Shown here one piece after another: positions 7,778 through 15,814 of a stretch of 64,000 nucleotides of DNA. The stretch lies in the NCBI GenBank assembly GCA_016194705.1, contig JACQAZ010000039.1, forward strand, positions 1 through 64,000, written 5' to 3'. The position numbers were made by a program, and so were the translations under genes. Numbering within the stretch: the stretch's first letter is position 1; every line of letters begins with the position of its first letter. The DNA comes from Elusimicrobiota bacterium (GTDB taxonomy: Bacteria; Elusimicrobiota; Elusimicrobia; UBA1565; UBA9628). The notes beneath the pieces are model-generated. The model was not told the DNA's origin. It saw nothing but the letters and a program-made list of their open reading frames with translations, and ran no database searches.

Positions 7778-8348
7778 AGTCGAGCATTACTGGACCAACA
7801 CCAAGAAGACTCTCGCCGCGATGAGCGTCTGGGGCCTGATCTTCAGCGTGGTGACCATCACGCGACTGGGCGTCGCCTTCGACTACGACGACACTTTGGT
7901 CAACTCGCAGCCCGCCTACAGCAAGGCCTTCGCCAACTCCCAGGAGCCCTACTCGGAGGGATTCTGGAGCGTGGTCAACCAAAGCTACGACCTAGAGAAG
8001 CCCAAGATCATCCCGTACAGCCTGGCCTGGCTGTTCCGCGTCTTCGGCTTCCGGATCGCGATCATGACCGCCCGTCCGGCGATCAACGCCGAGCCGCTCA
8101 AGAAGGAGTGGCGGCACCTGGTCTCGCGCGGCTACTTCATCTTCAACAGCGACAAGACCGCCAAGTCGGGCTTCCTGTCGGACGGCAACTACGTGCTGTT
8201 CTTCGGCGACTCGGATTCCGACATCTCAGAGGCGCGCAAGGCCCACGTCTTCCCGATCCGCGTGCGCCGCAGCAAGAAGTCTGTCTACAAAGAGGACTAC
8301 AATCCCGGCTCGATGGGCGAGCTCGTGATCCCGCTGTCGGAGTACTGA
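7752..8348 (+). CDS. HAD-superfamily phosphatase, membrane-anchored (class B acid phosphatase-like)
   Basis: A 198-residue protein starting at GTG and overlapping the 5'-nucleotidase gene by 26 bp. A hydrophobic stretch at about residues 22-40 could anchor or export it. HAD motif I is FDYDDTLVNS with the nucleophilic Asp; motif II is IMTARP; motif IV is GDSDSDI. The DYDDT pattern and the late GDSDSDI match class B acid phosphatases (AphA), which dephosphorylate nucleotides and other phosphomonoesters. Together with the preceding gene it suggests scavenging of phosphate or nucleosides outside the cytoplasm. Confidence 0.75.
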   Translation: MVLKNARAKVEHYWTNTKKTLAAMSVWGLIFSVVTITRLGVAFDYDDTLVNSQPAYSKAFANSQEPYSEGFWSVVNQSYDLEKPKIIPYSLAWLFRVFGFRIAIMTARPAINAEPLKKEWRHLVSRGYFIFNSDKTAKSGFLSDGNYVLFFGDSDSDISEARKAHVFPIRVRRSKKSVYKEDYNPGSMGELVIPLSEY

Positions 8349-8364
8349 AGATCGCCGCAGTCTC

Positions 8365-8448
8365 CGACTCTTCGCACGAAGAGTCGCACGGAATGCGGAG
8401 AGGATTGTGCGCGCGTACAAACTTGAGGTTTCAAATTGAAACCTCAAG
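8365..8448. promoter_or_regulatory. Two palindromes upstream of the microcompartment operon
   Basis: 8365-8386 is a 10-bp stem with a 2-base centre. 8422-8448 is a perfect 13-bp inverted repeat around a single A (arm CTTGAGGTTTCAA). Neither is followed by T residues. They could end transcription of the phosphatase gene by another route or bind a regulator of the operon that begins at 8584. Confidence 0.5.
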
Positions 8449-8496
8449 ATCAGGGATCGAACTCAATTGCTCCCCATCTCTTGTTCCCGGAACCCA

Positions 8497-8525
8497 TTGA
8501 CTTGCGGTGGGCATTCCAGTAGAAT
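8497..8525 (+). promoter_or_regulatory. Microcompartment operon promoter
   Basis: TTGACT (8497-8502), a 17-bp spacer and TAGAAT (8520-8525) lie about 60 bp before the first gene of the operon. Confidence 0.75.
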
Positions 8526-8550
8526 AATCGCCAGTCGATAGGGTGGCGTA

Positions 8551-8569
8551 TGTGGCCAAAATGGCCACA
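8551..8569 (+). promoter_or_regulatory. Inverted repeat in the operon leader
   Basis: TGTGGCCA and TGGCCACA around AAA (8-bp arms) lie between the promoter and the ribosome-binding site (GAGGGG, 8575-8580). It could be an operator or a leader hairpin. Confidence 0.5.
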
Positions 8570-8583
8570 TTCTCGAGGGGAAA

Positions 8584-9366
8584 ATGTCTTCGAACCTGCG
8601 AAAACCGCTGATCGCCGGCAACTGGAAGATGCACCTGACCCTCGCCGAATCCGTGGCATTGGCGAGGACCGTCAAAGAGGGCTCCGCCAACGCCCCCGGC
8701 GAGATCGCGATCTGCGTCCCCTTCACCGCCCTCTCGGTCGTCGCCGAGGTCCTCAAGGGCAGCCCGGTCAAGCTCGGAGCTCAGGACCTGCACTGGGAAA
8801 GCCACGGCGCCTACACCGGCGAGATCTCGGCCAGCCAGATCAAGGACGCCGGAGCTCAGATGACGCTCATCGCGCACAGCGAGCGCCGGCGGCTGTTCAA
8901 CGAGACCGACGCGGCGGTCAACAAGAAGATCAAGGCGGCTCTCGCGGCCCAACTGATCCCGGTCCTTTGCATCGGCGAGACTTTGGAGGAGCGCGAGGCA
9001 AGCCGCACGTTCAAAGTCCTGCAAACCCAGCTCGAAGAGGGTTTGAAGGGCTTCGCGCCGACCGACCTGGCGCCCCTGGTCATCGCCTACGAGCCGGTCT
9101 GGGCCATCGGTACCGGTAAGACCGCCACCCCCGACCAGGCCCAGGAAGCGCACCTCTTCATCCGCAAGACTTGCTCTCGACTTTATGGCGAAGCGTGGGC
9201 GTCGGGCCTGCGCATACTCTACGGCGGCTCGGTCACTCCCGAGAACGTCGACTCGCTGATGTCCCAACCCGACGTCGACGGAGCCCTGGTCGGCGGAGCG
9301 TCGCTGAAGCCCGTCGGTTTTCTGCGCATCGTGCACTTCCAATCTCCGGCGGGCGCGAAGAGATAG
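8584..9366 (+). CDS. tpiA: Triosephosphate isomerase
   Basis: Interconverts glyceraldehyde-3-phosphate and dihydroxyacetone phosphate. The catalytic residues are visible: Lys15 in AGNWKMH, the His in IAHSERR, and the Glu in AYEPVWAIGTG, with the phosphate loop YGGSVTPEN and GALVGGASL. It is the first gene of the microcompartment operon, and pduL starts within its stop codon. This placement makes sense because DeoC, encoded later in the operon, yields glyceraldehyde-3-phosphate. I see no obvious encapsulation helix at its N terminus, so whether it is lumenal is open. Confidence 0.93.
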   Translation: MSSNLRKPLIAGNWKMHLTLAESVALARTVKEGSANAPGEIAICVPFTALSVVAEVLKGSPVKLGAQDLHWESHGAYTGEISASQIKDAGAQMTLIAHSERRRLFNETDAAVNKKIKAALAAQLIPVLCIGETLEEREASRTFKVLQTQLEEGLKGFAPTDLAPLVIAYEPVWAIGTGKTATPDQAQEAHLFIRKTCSRLYGEAWASGLRILYGGSVTPENVDSLMSQPDVDGALVGGASLKPVGFLRIVHFQSPAGAKR

Positions 9367-10004
9367 TGGACCAAGACCCGAAGCTCGCCGAAAAGATCAC
9401 CGAAGAGATCGCCAAACGCCTCGAGCGCTCCAAGAGCGACATCCCCGTCGGCATTTCGAACCGCCATTTCCATCTGGCCCAGGAAGACTGGGACGCCCTT
9501 TTCGGCAAGGGGACCGAGCCCCGCAAGTTCCGCGCGGTCAAGCAGCCCGGCTTCTGGGCAGCGCACGAGGTGGTCGCGATCGAAGGGCCCAAGGGCCGCA
9601 TCGACAACATTCGCCTCGTGGCCCCGCACCGCGCCAAGACCCAGATCGAGATCTCGAAGACCGACGCGCAGATCATCGGCCTCAAGCCGCCGATCCGCGA
9701 CTCGGGCGACCTTGCGGGCTCGACCGGCGTGCGCATCATCGGCCCCAAGGGCACCATCGAGGTCAAAGAGGGCCTGATCATCGCGCGGCGCCACATCCAC
9801 TTCCATCCGCTCGAGGCCAAGGCCATGAATATCAAGGACGGCGAGGTCGTGCGCGTGCGCGCCGGGATCAACGGCCAGCGCGAGCTGGTCTTCGAGCAGG
9901 TCCTCTGCCGCGTCTCGGACAAATTTTCGCTGGAGCTGCACGTCGACACCGACGAGGCCAACGCCGCCTGGCTCAAGAACGGCGACAACGTCAACATCGT
10001 CTAG
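9366..10004 (+). CDS. pduL: PduL-type phosphate acyltransferase
   Basis: Converts acetyl-CoA and phosphate to acetyl-phosphate and CoA, recycling CoA inside the microcompartment. The two zinc-binding family signatures are present: GISNRHFHL near residue 33 and RRHIHFHP further on. It has 212 residues from the GTG at 9366, whose G is the last base of the tpiA stop. The first 20 residues ([16 protein letters not shown]) form an amphipathic helix like the encapsulation peptides on the aldehyde dehydrogenase and DeoC here, so it is probably lumenal. Confidence 0.92.
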   Translation: MDQDPKLAEKITEEIAKRLERSKSDIPVGISNRHFHLAQEDWDALFGKGTEPRKFRAVKQPGFWAAHEVVAIEGPKGRIDNIRLVAPHRAKTQIEISKTDAQIIGLKPPIRDSGDLAGSTGVRIIGPKGTIEVKEGLIIARRHIHFHPLEAKAMNIKDGEVVRVRAGINGQRELVFEQVLCRVSDKFSLELHVDTDEANAAWLKNGDNVNIV

Positions 10005-10014
10005 GGGGAACTAC

Positions 10015-10311
10015 ATGAACGCACTCGGAATGATCGAAACGCGCGGGTTGGTCGCCTGCATCGAGGCGGCGGACGCCGCCGTCAAGGCCGCCGACGTCAA
10101 GGTCGTGGGCTACGAGAAAGTCGGGACGGGCTTGGTCACCGTGCTGTTCCGCGGCGAAGTGGCGGCCTGCAAGGCCTCCTGCGACGCGGGCGCGGCGGCC
10201 GCGCAGAAGGTCGGCGAGCTCATCGCGGTCCACGTGATCCCGCAGCCGCACCCGGACCTCGAAGGCAAGATGCCGATCTCTTTGCCCGAGCACCTCAACC
10301 GCAAGCGCTAG
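10015..10311 (+). CDS. BMC-H shell protein (PduA/EutM type)
   Basis: A single-BMC-domain protein of 98 residues that forms hexameric shell tiles. The domain runs from [19 protein letters not shown] to HVIPQPH. The pore-loop segment reads EKVGTG, with Thr where PduA has Ser. It follows pduL by 10 bp with a GGGGGAA ribosome-binding site. It differs from the second hexamer gene at 15815 mainly in the pore and C-terminal tail, so the two may form tiles with different permeability. Confidence 0.95.
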   Translation: MNALGMIETRGLVACIEAADAAVKAADVKVVGYEKVGTGLVTVLFRGEVAACKASCDAGAAAAQKVGELIAVHVIPQPHPDLEGKMPISLPEHLNRKR

Positions 10312-10320
10312 GGGCGAGCG

Positions 10321-10632
10321 ATGATCTTCGCTCGCGTTACGGGCAACGTCGTCTGCACGCAGAAAGACGAGAAGCTCGTCGGCTCGAAGCTGATGCTGGT
10401 GCAGCCCGTCGACCTGGCCGACGCGCCGAAGGGCAATCCGATCGTGGCCGTCGACGCGGTCGGCGCCGGCGAGGGGGAATTGGTCCTGCTCGTGCAAGGC
10501 TCTTCCGCGCGGCAGACCTCGAAGACCAAGGACAACCCGGTCGACGCGGTCATCTTCGCGATCGTCGACACGATCGAGCAGAACGGCAAGCACGTCTTCA
10601 AGAAGGGGGCCGACGCCCATGCAAGCCGATGA
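10321..10632 (+). CDS. BMC-P pentameric vertex protein (EutN/CcmL family)
   Basis: A 103-residue protein that caps shell vertices as a pentamer. The family core is clear: ARVTGNVVCTQKDEKLVGSKLM, then VAVDAVGAGEGELVLLV and DAVIFAIVDTIE. It is the first of three such genes in the operon. It overlaps the aldehyde dehydrogenase gene by 14 bp. Confidence 0.94.
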   Translation: MIFARVTGNVVCTQKDEKLVGSKLMLVQPVDLADAPKGNPIVAVDAVGAGEGELVLLVQGSSARQTSKTKDNPVDAVIFAIVDTIEQNGKHVFKKGADAHASR

Positions 10633-12052
10633 GATAGCGCGCATCGTCGGCGAGGTCTTGAAGAGGCTGGAGAGTTCCGGAGAACTCACGGCGACCCTCG
10701 ACGGCAAGGCCGGGCCGTCTTCCGACGTCGTCCACTCGAGCGTCGACTCGGCCGTCGCCGCGTCTCAAAGGGCTCAGTCAGTCTTCCAGAGTCAAGGTTT
10801 GGAGAAGCGCCGCGAGATCATCAAGGCGATGCGCAAGGTCTCCATCGCGAATGCCGAGCGCATGGCGAAGTTCGCCGTCGAGGAGACCGGCCTCGGGCGC
10901 GCGGCCGACAAGGTGCAGAAGAATCTGATCTGCGCCTTGAAAACGCCGGGCGTCGAGGACCTGCAGAGCAAGGCTTTCACTGGCGACAAAGGGCTGACGC
11001 TCGTCGAATGGGGGCCGTACGGTGTTGTGGCCGCGATAACCCCCTCAACAAACCCCGTCGCCACGATCATCAACAACGCGATCTCGGTCCTGGCGGCGGG
11101 CAACGCGGTCGTCTTCGCGCCGCATCCCGCCTCGGCCAAATGCACGGCCGAGATGATGAGGCTCCTCTCCGACGCGATCGTTCAGGCGGGTGGACCCGCG
11201 GGCCTGATCACGACGATCGCGCCGGCTTCCCAAGAGGCGACGAAGGCGCTGCTCGCGCATCCAGGCACGCGCGTCAACATGGTGACCGGCGGTCCCGCCA
11301 TCGTCAAGGTCGCGATGACGGTCGGAAAGACCTGCAAGACCATCGCGGCAGGCCCCGGCAATCCGCCGGCCGTGGTGGATGAGACCGCTCAATTTCCGAA
11401 GTGCGCCTCCGACATCATCTTCGGCGCTTCTTTTGACAACAACGTGCTCTGCACCGCCGAGAAGGAGGTCATCGTGACCCGCGCCGCGCGCGAGCGGTTC
11501 CTGGCCGCGATGCGCGCCGACTCGCGGGCGTTCGAGCTTTCCGCTTCTCAAGTCGACCAGGTCGTCAAGCTGGTCATCAAAGAGGGCGGCAAAGGCTGCA
11601 AGGACCCGGTCTTGAACCGCGACTTCGTCGGCAAGGACGCCGCGGTCATCGCGAAGGGCATCGGTCTTCAAGTCCCCGCCTCCACGCGATTGCTTTGGGC
11701 CGAGGTGGGGAACGATCATCCGTTGATCTGGACCGAACAGCTCATGCCGCTTCTGCCGGTGACGGTCTGCGACGACGTCGATTCAGCAATCGAGCTGGCC
11801 TACCAAGTCGAGGGCGAGAACCACCACACGGCCTCGATGCACTCGATGAACGTCGACCACCTGACGCGCATGGCGCGGCGCATGCAATGCTCGATCTACG
11901 TCAAAAACGCGCCGAACCTTTATGGTCTCGGCATGGGCGAGGGGTACGCGACCATGTCGATCGGAACGCCGACGGGCGACGGCCTGACCAAGGCGTCGCA
12001 CTTCGCGCGGCCGTTGCAGTGCAGTCTGGTCGGCTACTTTAGAATCGCCTGA
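10619..12052 (+). CDS. CoA-acylating aldehyde dehydrogenase (PduP/EutE type)
   Basis: Oxidises acetaldehyde (or another short aldehyde) to acyl-CoA with NAD+. The catalytic Cys is residue 278 in NNVLCTAEKE; NPVATIINNAI and TGGPAIVKVA belong to the cofactor and substrate regions. It has 477 residues including an N-terminal encapsulation helix (EIARIVGEVLKRLES) and a linker of about 30 residues before the enzyme domain. The DeoC aldolase in the same operon generates acetaldehyde, which makes acetaldehyde the likely substrate. No alcohol dehydrogenase gene lies in the operon to regenerate NAD+. Confidence 0.93.
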   Translation: MQADEIARIVGEVLKRLESSGELTATLDGKAGPSSDVVHSSVDSAVAASQRAQSVFQSQGLEKRREIIKAMRKVSIANAERMAKFAVEETGLGRAADKVQKNLICALKTPGVEDLQSKAFTGDKGLTLVEWGPYGVVAAITPSTNPVATIINNAISVLAAGNAVVFAPHPASAKCTAEMMRLLSDAIVQAGGPAGLITTIAPASQEATKALLAHPGTRVNMVTGGPAIVKVAMTVGKTCKTIAAGPGNPPAVVDETAQFPKCASDIIFGASFDNNVLCTAEKEVIVTRAARERFLAAMRADSRAFELSASQVDQVVKLVIKEGGKGCKDPVLNRDFVGKDAAVIAKGIGLQVPASTRLLWAEVGNDHPLIWTEQLMPLLPVTVCDDVDSAIELAYQVEGENHHTASMHSMNVDHLTRMARRMQCSIYVKNAPNLYGLGMGEGYATMSIGTPTGDGLTKASHFARPLQCSLVGYFRIA

Positions 12053-12060
12053 GGTCAAAC

Positions 12061-12612
12061 ATGCAAGCCAATATCGCCGTCGGATTTTTGGAGTCCTCCT
12101 CGATCGCAAAGGGCATCGAGGCGACAGACGCCATGTGCAAGATGGCCTCGGTCAAGCTCGTCAAGACGAGCGTCATCGCCAAGGGCAAGTATCTGATCAT
12201 GATCTCGGGGCCCGTCGGAGAGGTCGAATCCTCGATGCGCGCCGGCCGCGAGATCCTCGGCAAGGTCTTGATCGACGAGGTCCTGATCCGCAACGTGCAC
12301 TCTCAGGTGCTGGCGGCACTTGATAAGCGCATCCCCGTCGAGAAGCTCGAGGCTGTGGGCATCATCGAGACGAAAGAGGCCATCGCGACCGTGCGCGCGG
12401 CCGACGCCGCCGCCAAGGCCGCGAGCGTGCATCTTTTGGAAGTCAAGACCGTCGTCGGCGGCGGCAAGGGCTATGTGACGATGACCGGGGAGGTCGGGGC
12501 GGTGCGCGTCGCGGTGGCCGCCGGAATCACGGCCGTGCCCGAGAGCAACCGCGTCAGCCACGTCGTCATCCCGCAGGCCGACGGACAGTTGTTGGCGACC
12601 GTCGGAAAGTGA
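12061..12612 (+). CDS. BMC-T shell protein (tandem BMC domain)
   Basis: A 183-residue protein with two BMC domains, about residues 4-85 and 95-180, forming a pseudohexameric trimer. The second domain is the more typical (AVGIIETKEAIATVRAADA). The size and order resemble PduT/EutS-like single-layer trimers. The first-domain pore loop reads VIAKGKYL with no Cys, so I do not expect the iron-sulfur cluster found in PduT. It lies between the aldehyde dehydrogenase and rpiB genes. Confidence 0.9.
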   Translation: MQANIAVGFLESSSIAKGIEATDAMCKMASVKLVKTSVIAKGKYLIMISGPVGEVESSMRAGREILGKVLIDEVLIRNVHSQVLAALDKRIPVEKLEAVGIIETKEAIATVRAADAAAKAASVHLLEVKTVVGGGKGYVTMTGEVGAVRVAVAAGITAVPESNRVSHVVIPQADGQLLATVGK

Positions 12613-12613
12613 T

Positions 12614-13063
12614 TTGAAGATCGTCATCGGCTCCGACCACGGCGGATTTGCGGGCAAGGAGTTCGTCAAGAAGTGGTTGCAGAAGGCGGGCCACGACGTG
12701 ACCGATTTTGGCTGCTACTCGACCGACGCGGTGGACTATCCCGACGTGGCACAGCTCGTCGCCGAGGCCGTCGTGCTCAGGCAGTTCGAGAAGGGCGTCC
12801 TGCTCGACGGGTTCGGGGGTGCTGTGTGTCTCGCGGCCAACAAGGTGCCGGGCGCGCGCGCGGTCGGCGCTTATAATTCCGTCAGCGCCCGCTTTGCGGC
12901 CGCGCACGATGACGCCAACATCCTCTGTCTGGGCGCCAAGACGCACGGCGAGGTCGCGCTGGCCGAGATGCTCCAGGTCTTTTTCTCGACGCCCTACGAG
13001 GGCGGCCGCCACGACGGTCGGTTGGCCAAGATCTCCGGCATCGAGAGAAAATACAGCCGATGA
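12614..13063 (+). CDS. RpiB/LacAB-family sugar-phosphate isomerase, altered active site
   Basis: A 149-residue aldose-ketose phosphate isomerase-like protein starting at TTG. The fold is clear: IGSDHGGFAGKE at the N terminus, VDYPDVA, LAANKVPGARAV and YEGGRH at the end. His98 corresponds to the E. coli RpiB ring-opening His. The base Cys of E. coli RpiB (in CGTG) is replaced by Asp65 and the next key Thr by Phe67 (DGFG). The Glu used by the mycobacterial type is also absent. RpiB-family proteins are the companion signature of DeoC-type microcompartments, but this sequence may use a different base or substrate. Confidence 0.85.
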   Translation: MKIVIGSDHGGFAGKEFVKKWLQKAGHDVTDFGCYSTDAVDYPDVAQLVAEAVVLRQFEKGVLLDGFGGAVCLAANKVPGARAVGAYNSVSARFAAAHDDANILCLGAKTHGEVALAEMLQVFFSTPYEGGRHDGRLAKISGIERKYSR

Positions 13064-13644
13064 GAAGTGCGACCATGCTTTGGCCCGCGGCGCTCCTGGG
13101 CACGACGGGCTGTCTCGGCGGAGGGCCCGTCGATCTGCGCTATCGGCCGAGCCGACCGGCTCGGCCGCTCGAGGCCGAGGGCAAGCTCGCGATCCGCATC
13201 GACAGGGTCGAGGACCAGGCGGGAGGGATCGTCCTGGCCGAGGGAGAACGGCCTCGCCTTCTGCTGCGGCGCCCCGTCCAGGATTCGATCCGGGAGGCTC
13301 TGACCGAGGAATTCAGGCGGCTGGGCCTGCGCATCGCGGGCGCTTCCGCCGCGGCCGACGTGCTGCTGAACGCGGCGTTGACCCACGGAGAGATCAGCAG
13401 CCGCGAGAGCCGCTTCCGGAGCCAGACTGGCATCGTCCGCCTGACGATCGCGCTCTCCATCGAGGATCCCAACGGCCGGCCGTTATGGCAGGGCGAACTC
13501 AAGGGTGTCGGAGACATGGCGACCAGCGGCGATACGAGCGGCGCCGTCAACGCGGCCTTGGCCGACGCGATGGAGAAGATCGGTCCGATGCTGGCCGAGG
13601 ATGGAATCGTCGCGCGGATCATTTCCGCGGGGAGAAACCCATGA
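13060..13644 (+). CDS. YajG-like lipoprotein inside the microcompartment operon
   Basis: A 194-residue protein with a short signal sequence and lipobox GTTGC, so it should be lipidated at Cys18 and sit in the envelope. The body resembles YajG-type lipoproteins: a paired set of beta strands, a helix (SIREALTEEFRRLGLRI) and a repeated strand pattern ending AALADAMEKIGPML. It overlaps rpiB by 4 bp and the next gene by 4 bp, so it is translated as part of the operon. An envelope lipoprotein has no known place in a cytoplasmic microcompartment. Confidence 0.7.
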   Translation: MRSATMLWPAALLGTTGCLGGGPVDLRYRPSRPARPLEAEGKLAIRIDRVEDQAGGIVLAEGERPRLLLRRPVQDSIREALTEEFRRLGLRIAGASAAADVLLNAALTHGEISSRESRFRSQTGIVRLTIALSIEDPNGRPLWQGELKGVGDMATSGDTSGAVNAALADAMEKIGPMLAEDGIVARIISAGRNP

Positions 13645-13910
13645 GCTTTCCGTTCCATTACACTTTGGGAACGACGGGCCTCGAGGTCCGGCTCGGGCCG
13701 TTCGTCGTGCGGCGCATCCCGTATTGGGACATCGAGGCGGTGAACATCGGTTTTAGTCTATTGAACGAGCATTGGACCAATGTTTGGCCGTTCAAATTTT
13801 TGACGATCCGCCGCAAGAGCGGCTGGCTCAAGAACTTCGTGATCAACCCGAAGGATCGAGAGAGCTTCGTCGAGGGGCTTCGGGCGTTGGTGAAGGGGGC
13901 GCGCCGTTGA
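13641..13910 (+). CDS. Small PH-like domain protein
   Basis: An 89-residue protein starting at the ATG at 13641 (ATGA overlap). Its strand pattern, with VRLGPFVVRRIPYWDIEAVNIGF and then FLTIRRKSG and a C-terminal helix FVEGLRALVKGA, resembles bacterial PH-like domains (the type usually found in membrane-associated proteins), here without any membrane segment. Function unknown. It shares its stop codon region with the TTG start of the following shell gene, so it is part of the microcompartment operon. Confidence 0.6.
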   Translation: MSFPFHYTLGTTGLEVRLGPFVVRRIPYWDIEAVNIGFSLLNEHWTNVWPFKFLTIRRKSGWLKNFVINPKDRESFVEGLRALVKGARR

Positions 13911-14188
13911 AGCTCGCCAAGGTCGTCGGCCGGGTGTTCTGCACGCGCCAGGACAAAGCCATGGACGGCAAGACGATGCTTTTGATCCAGCCCCTGCGCT
14001 GGGAGGACGAGACGCCGCTCGGCGGGCCGATCGTCGCCGTCGACGCGGTCGGCGCGGGAGCCTCCGAGAAGGTTTTTTGGGTCGCCTCGCGCGAGGCCGC
14101 CGTCGCCTTCAAGGACGTGCCGCCGGTCGACGCCGCGGTGGTCGGGATCGTGGAAGGACACCAAGTCAGAGAGTTCAGGAAAAGGTAG
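13907..14188 (+). CDS. BMC-P pentameric vertex protein, second copy
   Basis: A 93-residue EutN/CcmL-family protein. I chose the TTG at 13907, which overlaps the previous stop, because it puts the conserved start KLAKVVGRVFCTRQDK at the N terminus. The core is VAVDAVGAGASEKVFWV and DAAVVGIVEG. It differs from the other two pentamer proteins in the loop after the first strand and may form a distinct vertex. Confidence 0.9.
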   Translation: MKLAKVVGRVFCTRQDKAMDGKTMLLIQPLRWEDETPLGGPIVAVDAVGAGASEKVFWVASREAAVAFKDVPPVDAAVVGIVEGHQVREFRKR

Positions 14189-14195
14189 AATATCC

Positions 14196-14492
14196 ATGTT
14201 CATCGCGGAGGTCGTGGGCAACGTCTGGGGCACCCGCAAGGTGCCCTCCGTGACCAACAAGAAGCTCTTGCTGGTGCGGCCCATCGACCCGCTGACGGAG
14301 AAGCCTTTGGGAGACGCGATCATGGCGCTCGACGCCGGGATCGGCTCGGGACCTGGCAGCGTCGTGCTGGTGCTCGACGAGGGGGGCTCGGCGCGCTCGG
14401 TGCTCGGCGACAAGGACGCGCCGGTGCGCACGATCGTGGTCGGGATCGTTGACAGCGTGATTTCGGGCGGGAAGGTCAAGAAATATGCGTGA
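14196..14492 (+). CDS. BMC-P pentameric vertex protein, third copy
   Basis: A 98-residue vertex protein: [41 protein letters not shown] and [11 protein letters not shown]. It has a longer insertion around the middle loop than its neighbour. It overlaps the deoC start by 8 bp. Three pentamer genes in one operon is typical for several microcompartment types. Confidence 0.93.
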   Translation: MFIAEVVGNVWGTRKVPSVTNKKLLLVRPIDPLTEKPLGDAIMALDAGIGSGPGSVVLVLDEGGSARSVLGDKDAPVRTIVVGIVDSVISGGKVKKYA

Positions 14493-15474
14493 GCAGGAGC
14501 TGCGCAAGATCGTCGAAGAGGTCGTAAGGGCCCTGGCAGAGAAAGGATATTTGAAGGAGGGCTCGTGCGGCTGCGACGAGCCCAAGAAGGCCTCGGGCGC
14601 GATGACGACCACCGTCGGCACGGCCGGCAAGATTTTTTCTGACGATTGGCAGCGCCCGAAGTCGAAGATTTCTGCGAAGCCGGAAGAGCACGAACATACC
14701 GGCGGCGCTTCCTGCCCGACCTGCGAACCCGTCGCCAAGCTCGCCGAGCGCGACTTGAAGGCGCTCGGCGCCGACCGCATCGCGGTCTGCCATCCCACGA
14801 AGAAGGGCTCGGGCACCGCGCGCTACGTCGACCACACGATGCTCAAGCCCAACGCGACCCAGGAAGAGATCGCCAAGCTCTGCGAGGAGGCCAAATCTTT
14901 CTGCTTCGCGTCCGTGTGCATCAACCCCTCTTACGTCTCTTTGGCCGCACAGCTGCTGCGCGGCTCGGGCGTCAAAGTCTGTACTGTCGTCGGCTTTCCA
15001 CTCGGGTCCACGACTCCGACGGTCAAGGCCATCGAAGCCCGCGACGCCATCGCCAACGGGGCCGACGAGATCGACATGGTCATCAACGTCGGAGCCTTGA
15101 AGTCCGGCAACGACGTCGTGGTCTTCGACGACATCAAGGCCGTGCGCGAGGCCACGCGCGGCCGCGTGCTCAAGGTCATCCTTGAGACATCCTTGCTCAA
15201 CAAAGAAGAAAAGGTCCGTGCGTGCGCGATGAGCAAGAAGGCGGGCGCCGATTTCGTGAAGACCTCGACCGGCTTCGGCGGCGGGGGCGCGACCGCCGAG
15301 GACGTGAGGCTCATGCGCGAGACCGTGGGTCCCAACATGGGCGTCAAGGCCTCGGGCGGCATTCGTGATGCCAAGGCAGCGGCCGAGATGATTGCGGCCG
15401 GCGCGACAAGACTTGGGACTTCGGCCTCGGTGGCGATCGTCACCGACCAGGCCGCGGAAGGAAAGGGCTACTGA
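14485..15474 (+). CDS. deoC: Deoxyribose-phosphate aldolase with encapsulation extension
   Basis: Cleaves 2-deoxyribose-5-phosphate to acetaldehyde and glyceraldehyde-3-phosphate. The Schiff-base Lys is residue 259 ([10 protein letters not shown]), with the second active-site Lys at 288 (GVKASGG) and the acidic residue in [20 protein letters not shown] marks the domain start near residue 113. At 329 residues it is about 100 longer than the free enzyme. The extra N terminus holds an amphipathic encapsulation helix ([15 protein letters not shown]), then a linker with GSCGCDEP and ASCPTCEP, which could bind metal. This is the signature enzyme of the operon. Confidence 0.95.
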   Translation: MREQELRKIVEEVVRALAEKGYLKEGSCGCDEPKKASGAMTTTVGTAGKIFSDDWQRPKSKISAKPEEHEHTGGASCPTCEPVAKLAERDLKALGADRIAVCHPTKKGSGTARYVDHTMLKPNATQEEIAKLCEEAKSFCFASVCINPSYVSLAAQLLRGSGVKVCTVVGFPLGSTTPTVKAIEARDAIANGADEIDMVINVGALKSGNDVVVFDDIKAVREATRGRVLKVILETSLLNKEEKVRACAMSKKAGADFVKTSTGFGGGGATAEDVRLMRETVGPNMGVKASGGIRDAKAAAEMIAAGATRLGTSASVAIVTDQAAEGKGY

Positions 15475-15489
15475 CGAGAGGGAGACAAC

Positions 15490-15798
15490 ATGGCAACCGA
15501 CAAGAACAAACCGGTCAAGTTCAAGTTGAGAGTGGACATCCAATGCGGCGTGTGCGGCTCTCTGATCCACCACTCGGGTGAGACCTTCCCGAAATTCTGC
15601 GCCTGCTGCGGCGGCGCGCTCGAGCGGTTCTGCCTCAGTTGCCATAAGCGGGCCGAGATGTTCTTCGACGAGTGGTGGCCCGAGGACGACGAGTGCCTGC
15701 GGACCTACAGCCCGGCCAAGCGCTGCAGCCACTGCAACGCCGTGCTGGAGATGGAGACCGACGAGAACGGCCGCGAGGACCGCGGCTTGAAGCACTAG
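15490..15798 (+). CDS. Cys-rich zinc-ribbon protein in the microcompartment operon
   Basis: A 102-residue protein with four CxxC knuckles: CGVC, CACC, CLSC and CSHC, plus one further Cys. They can pair as two zinc ribbons. Between them lies an acidic, aromatic segment ([16 protein letters not shown]). There is no membrane segment and no encapsulation helix. It lies between deoC and a hexamer gene with short gaps, so it is transcribed with the operon. I do not recognise the family. Possible jobs are a scaffold, a partner of the Cys motifs in the DeoC linker, or a regulator. Confidence 0.6.
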   Translation: MATDKNKPVKFKLRVDIQCGVCGSLIHHSGETFPKFCACCGGALERFCLSCHKRAEMFFDEWWPEDDECLRTYSPAKRCSHCNAVLEMETDENGREDRGLKH

Positions 15799-15814
15799 GC
15801 GGACAGGGGGAGAC

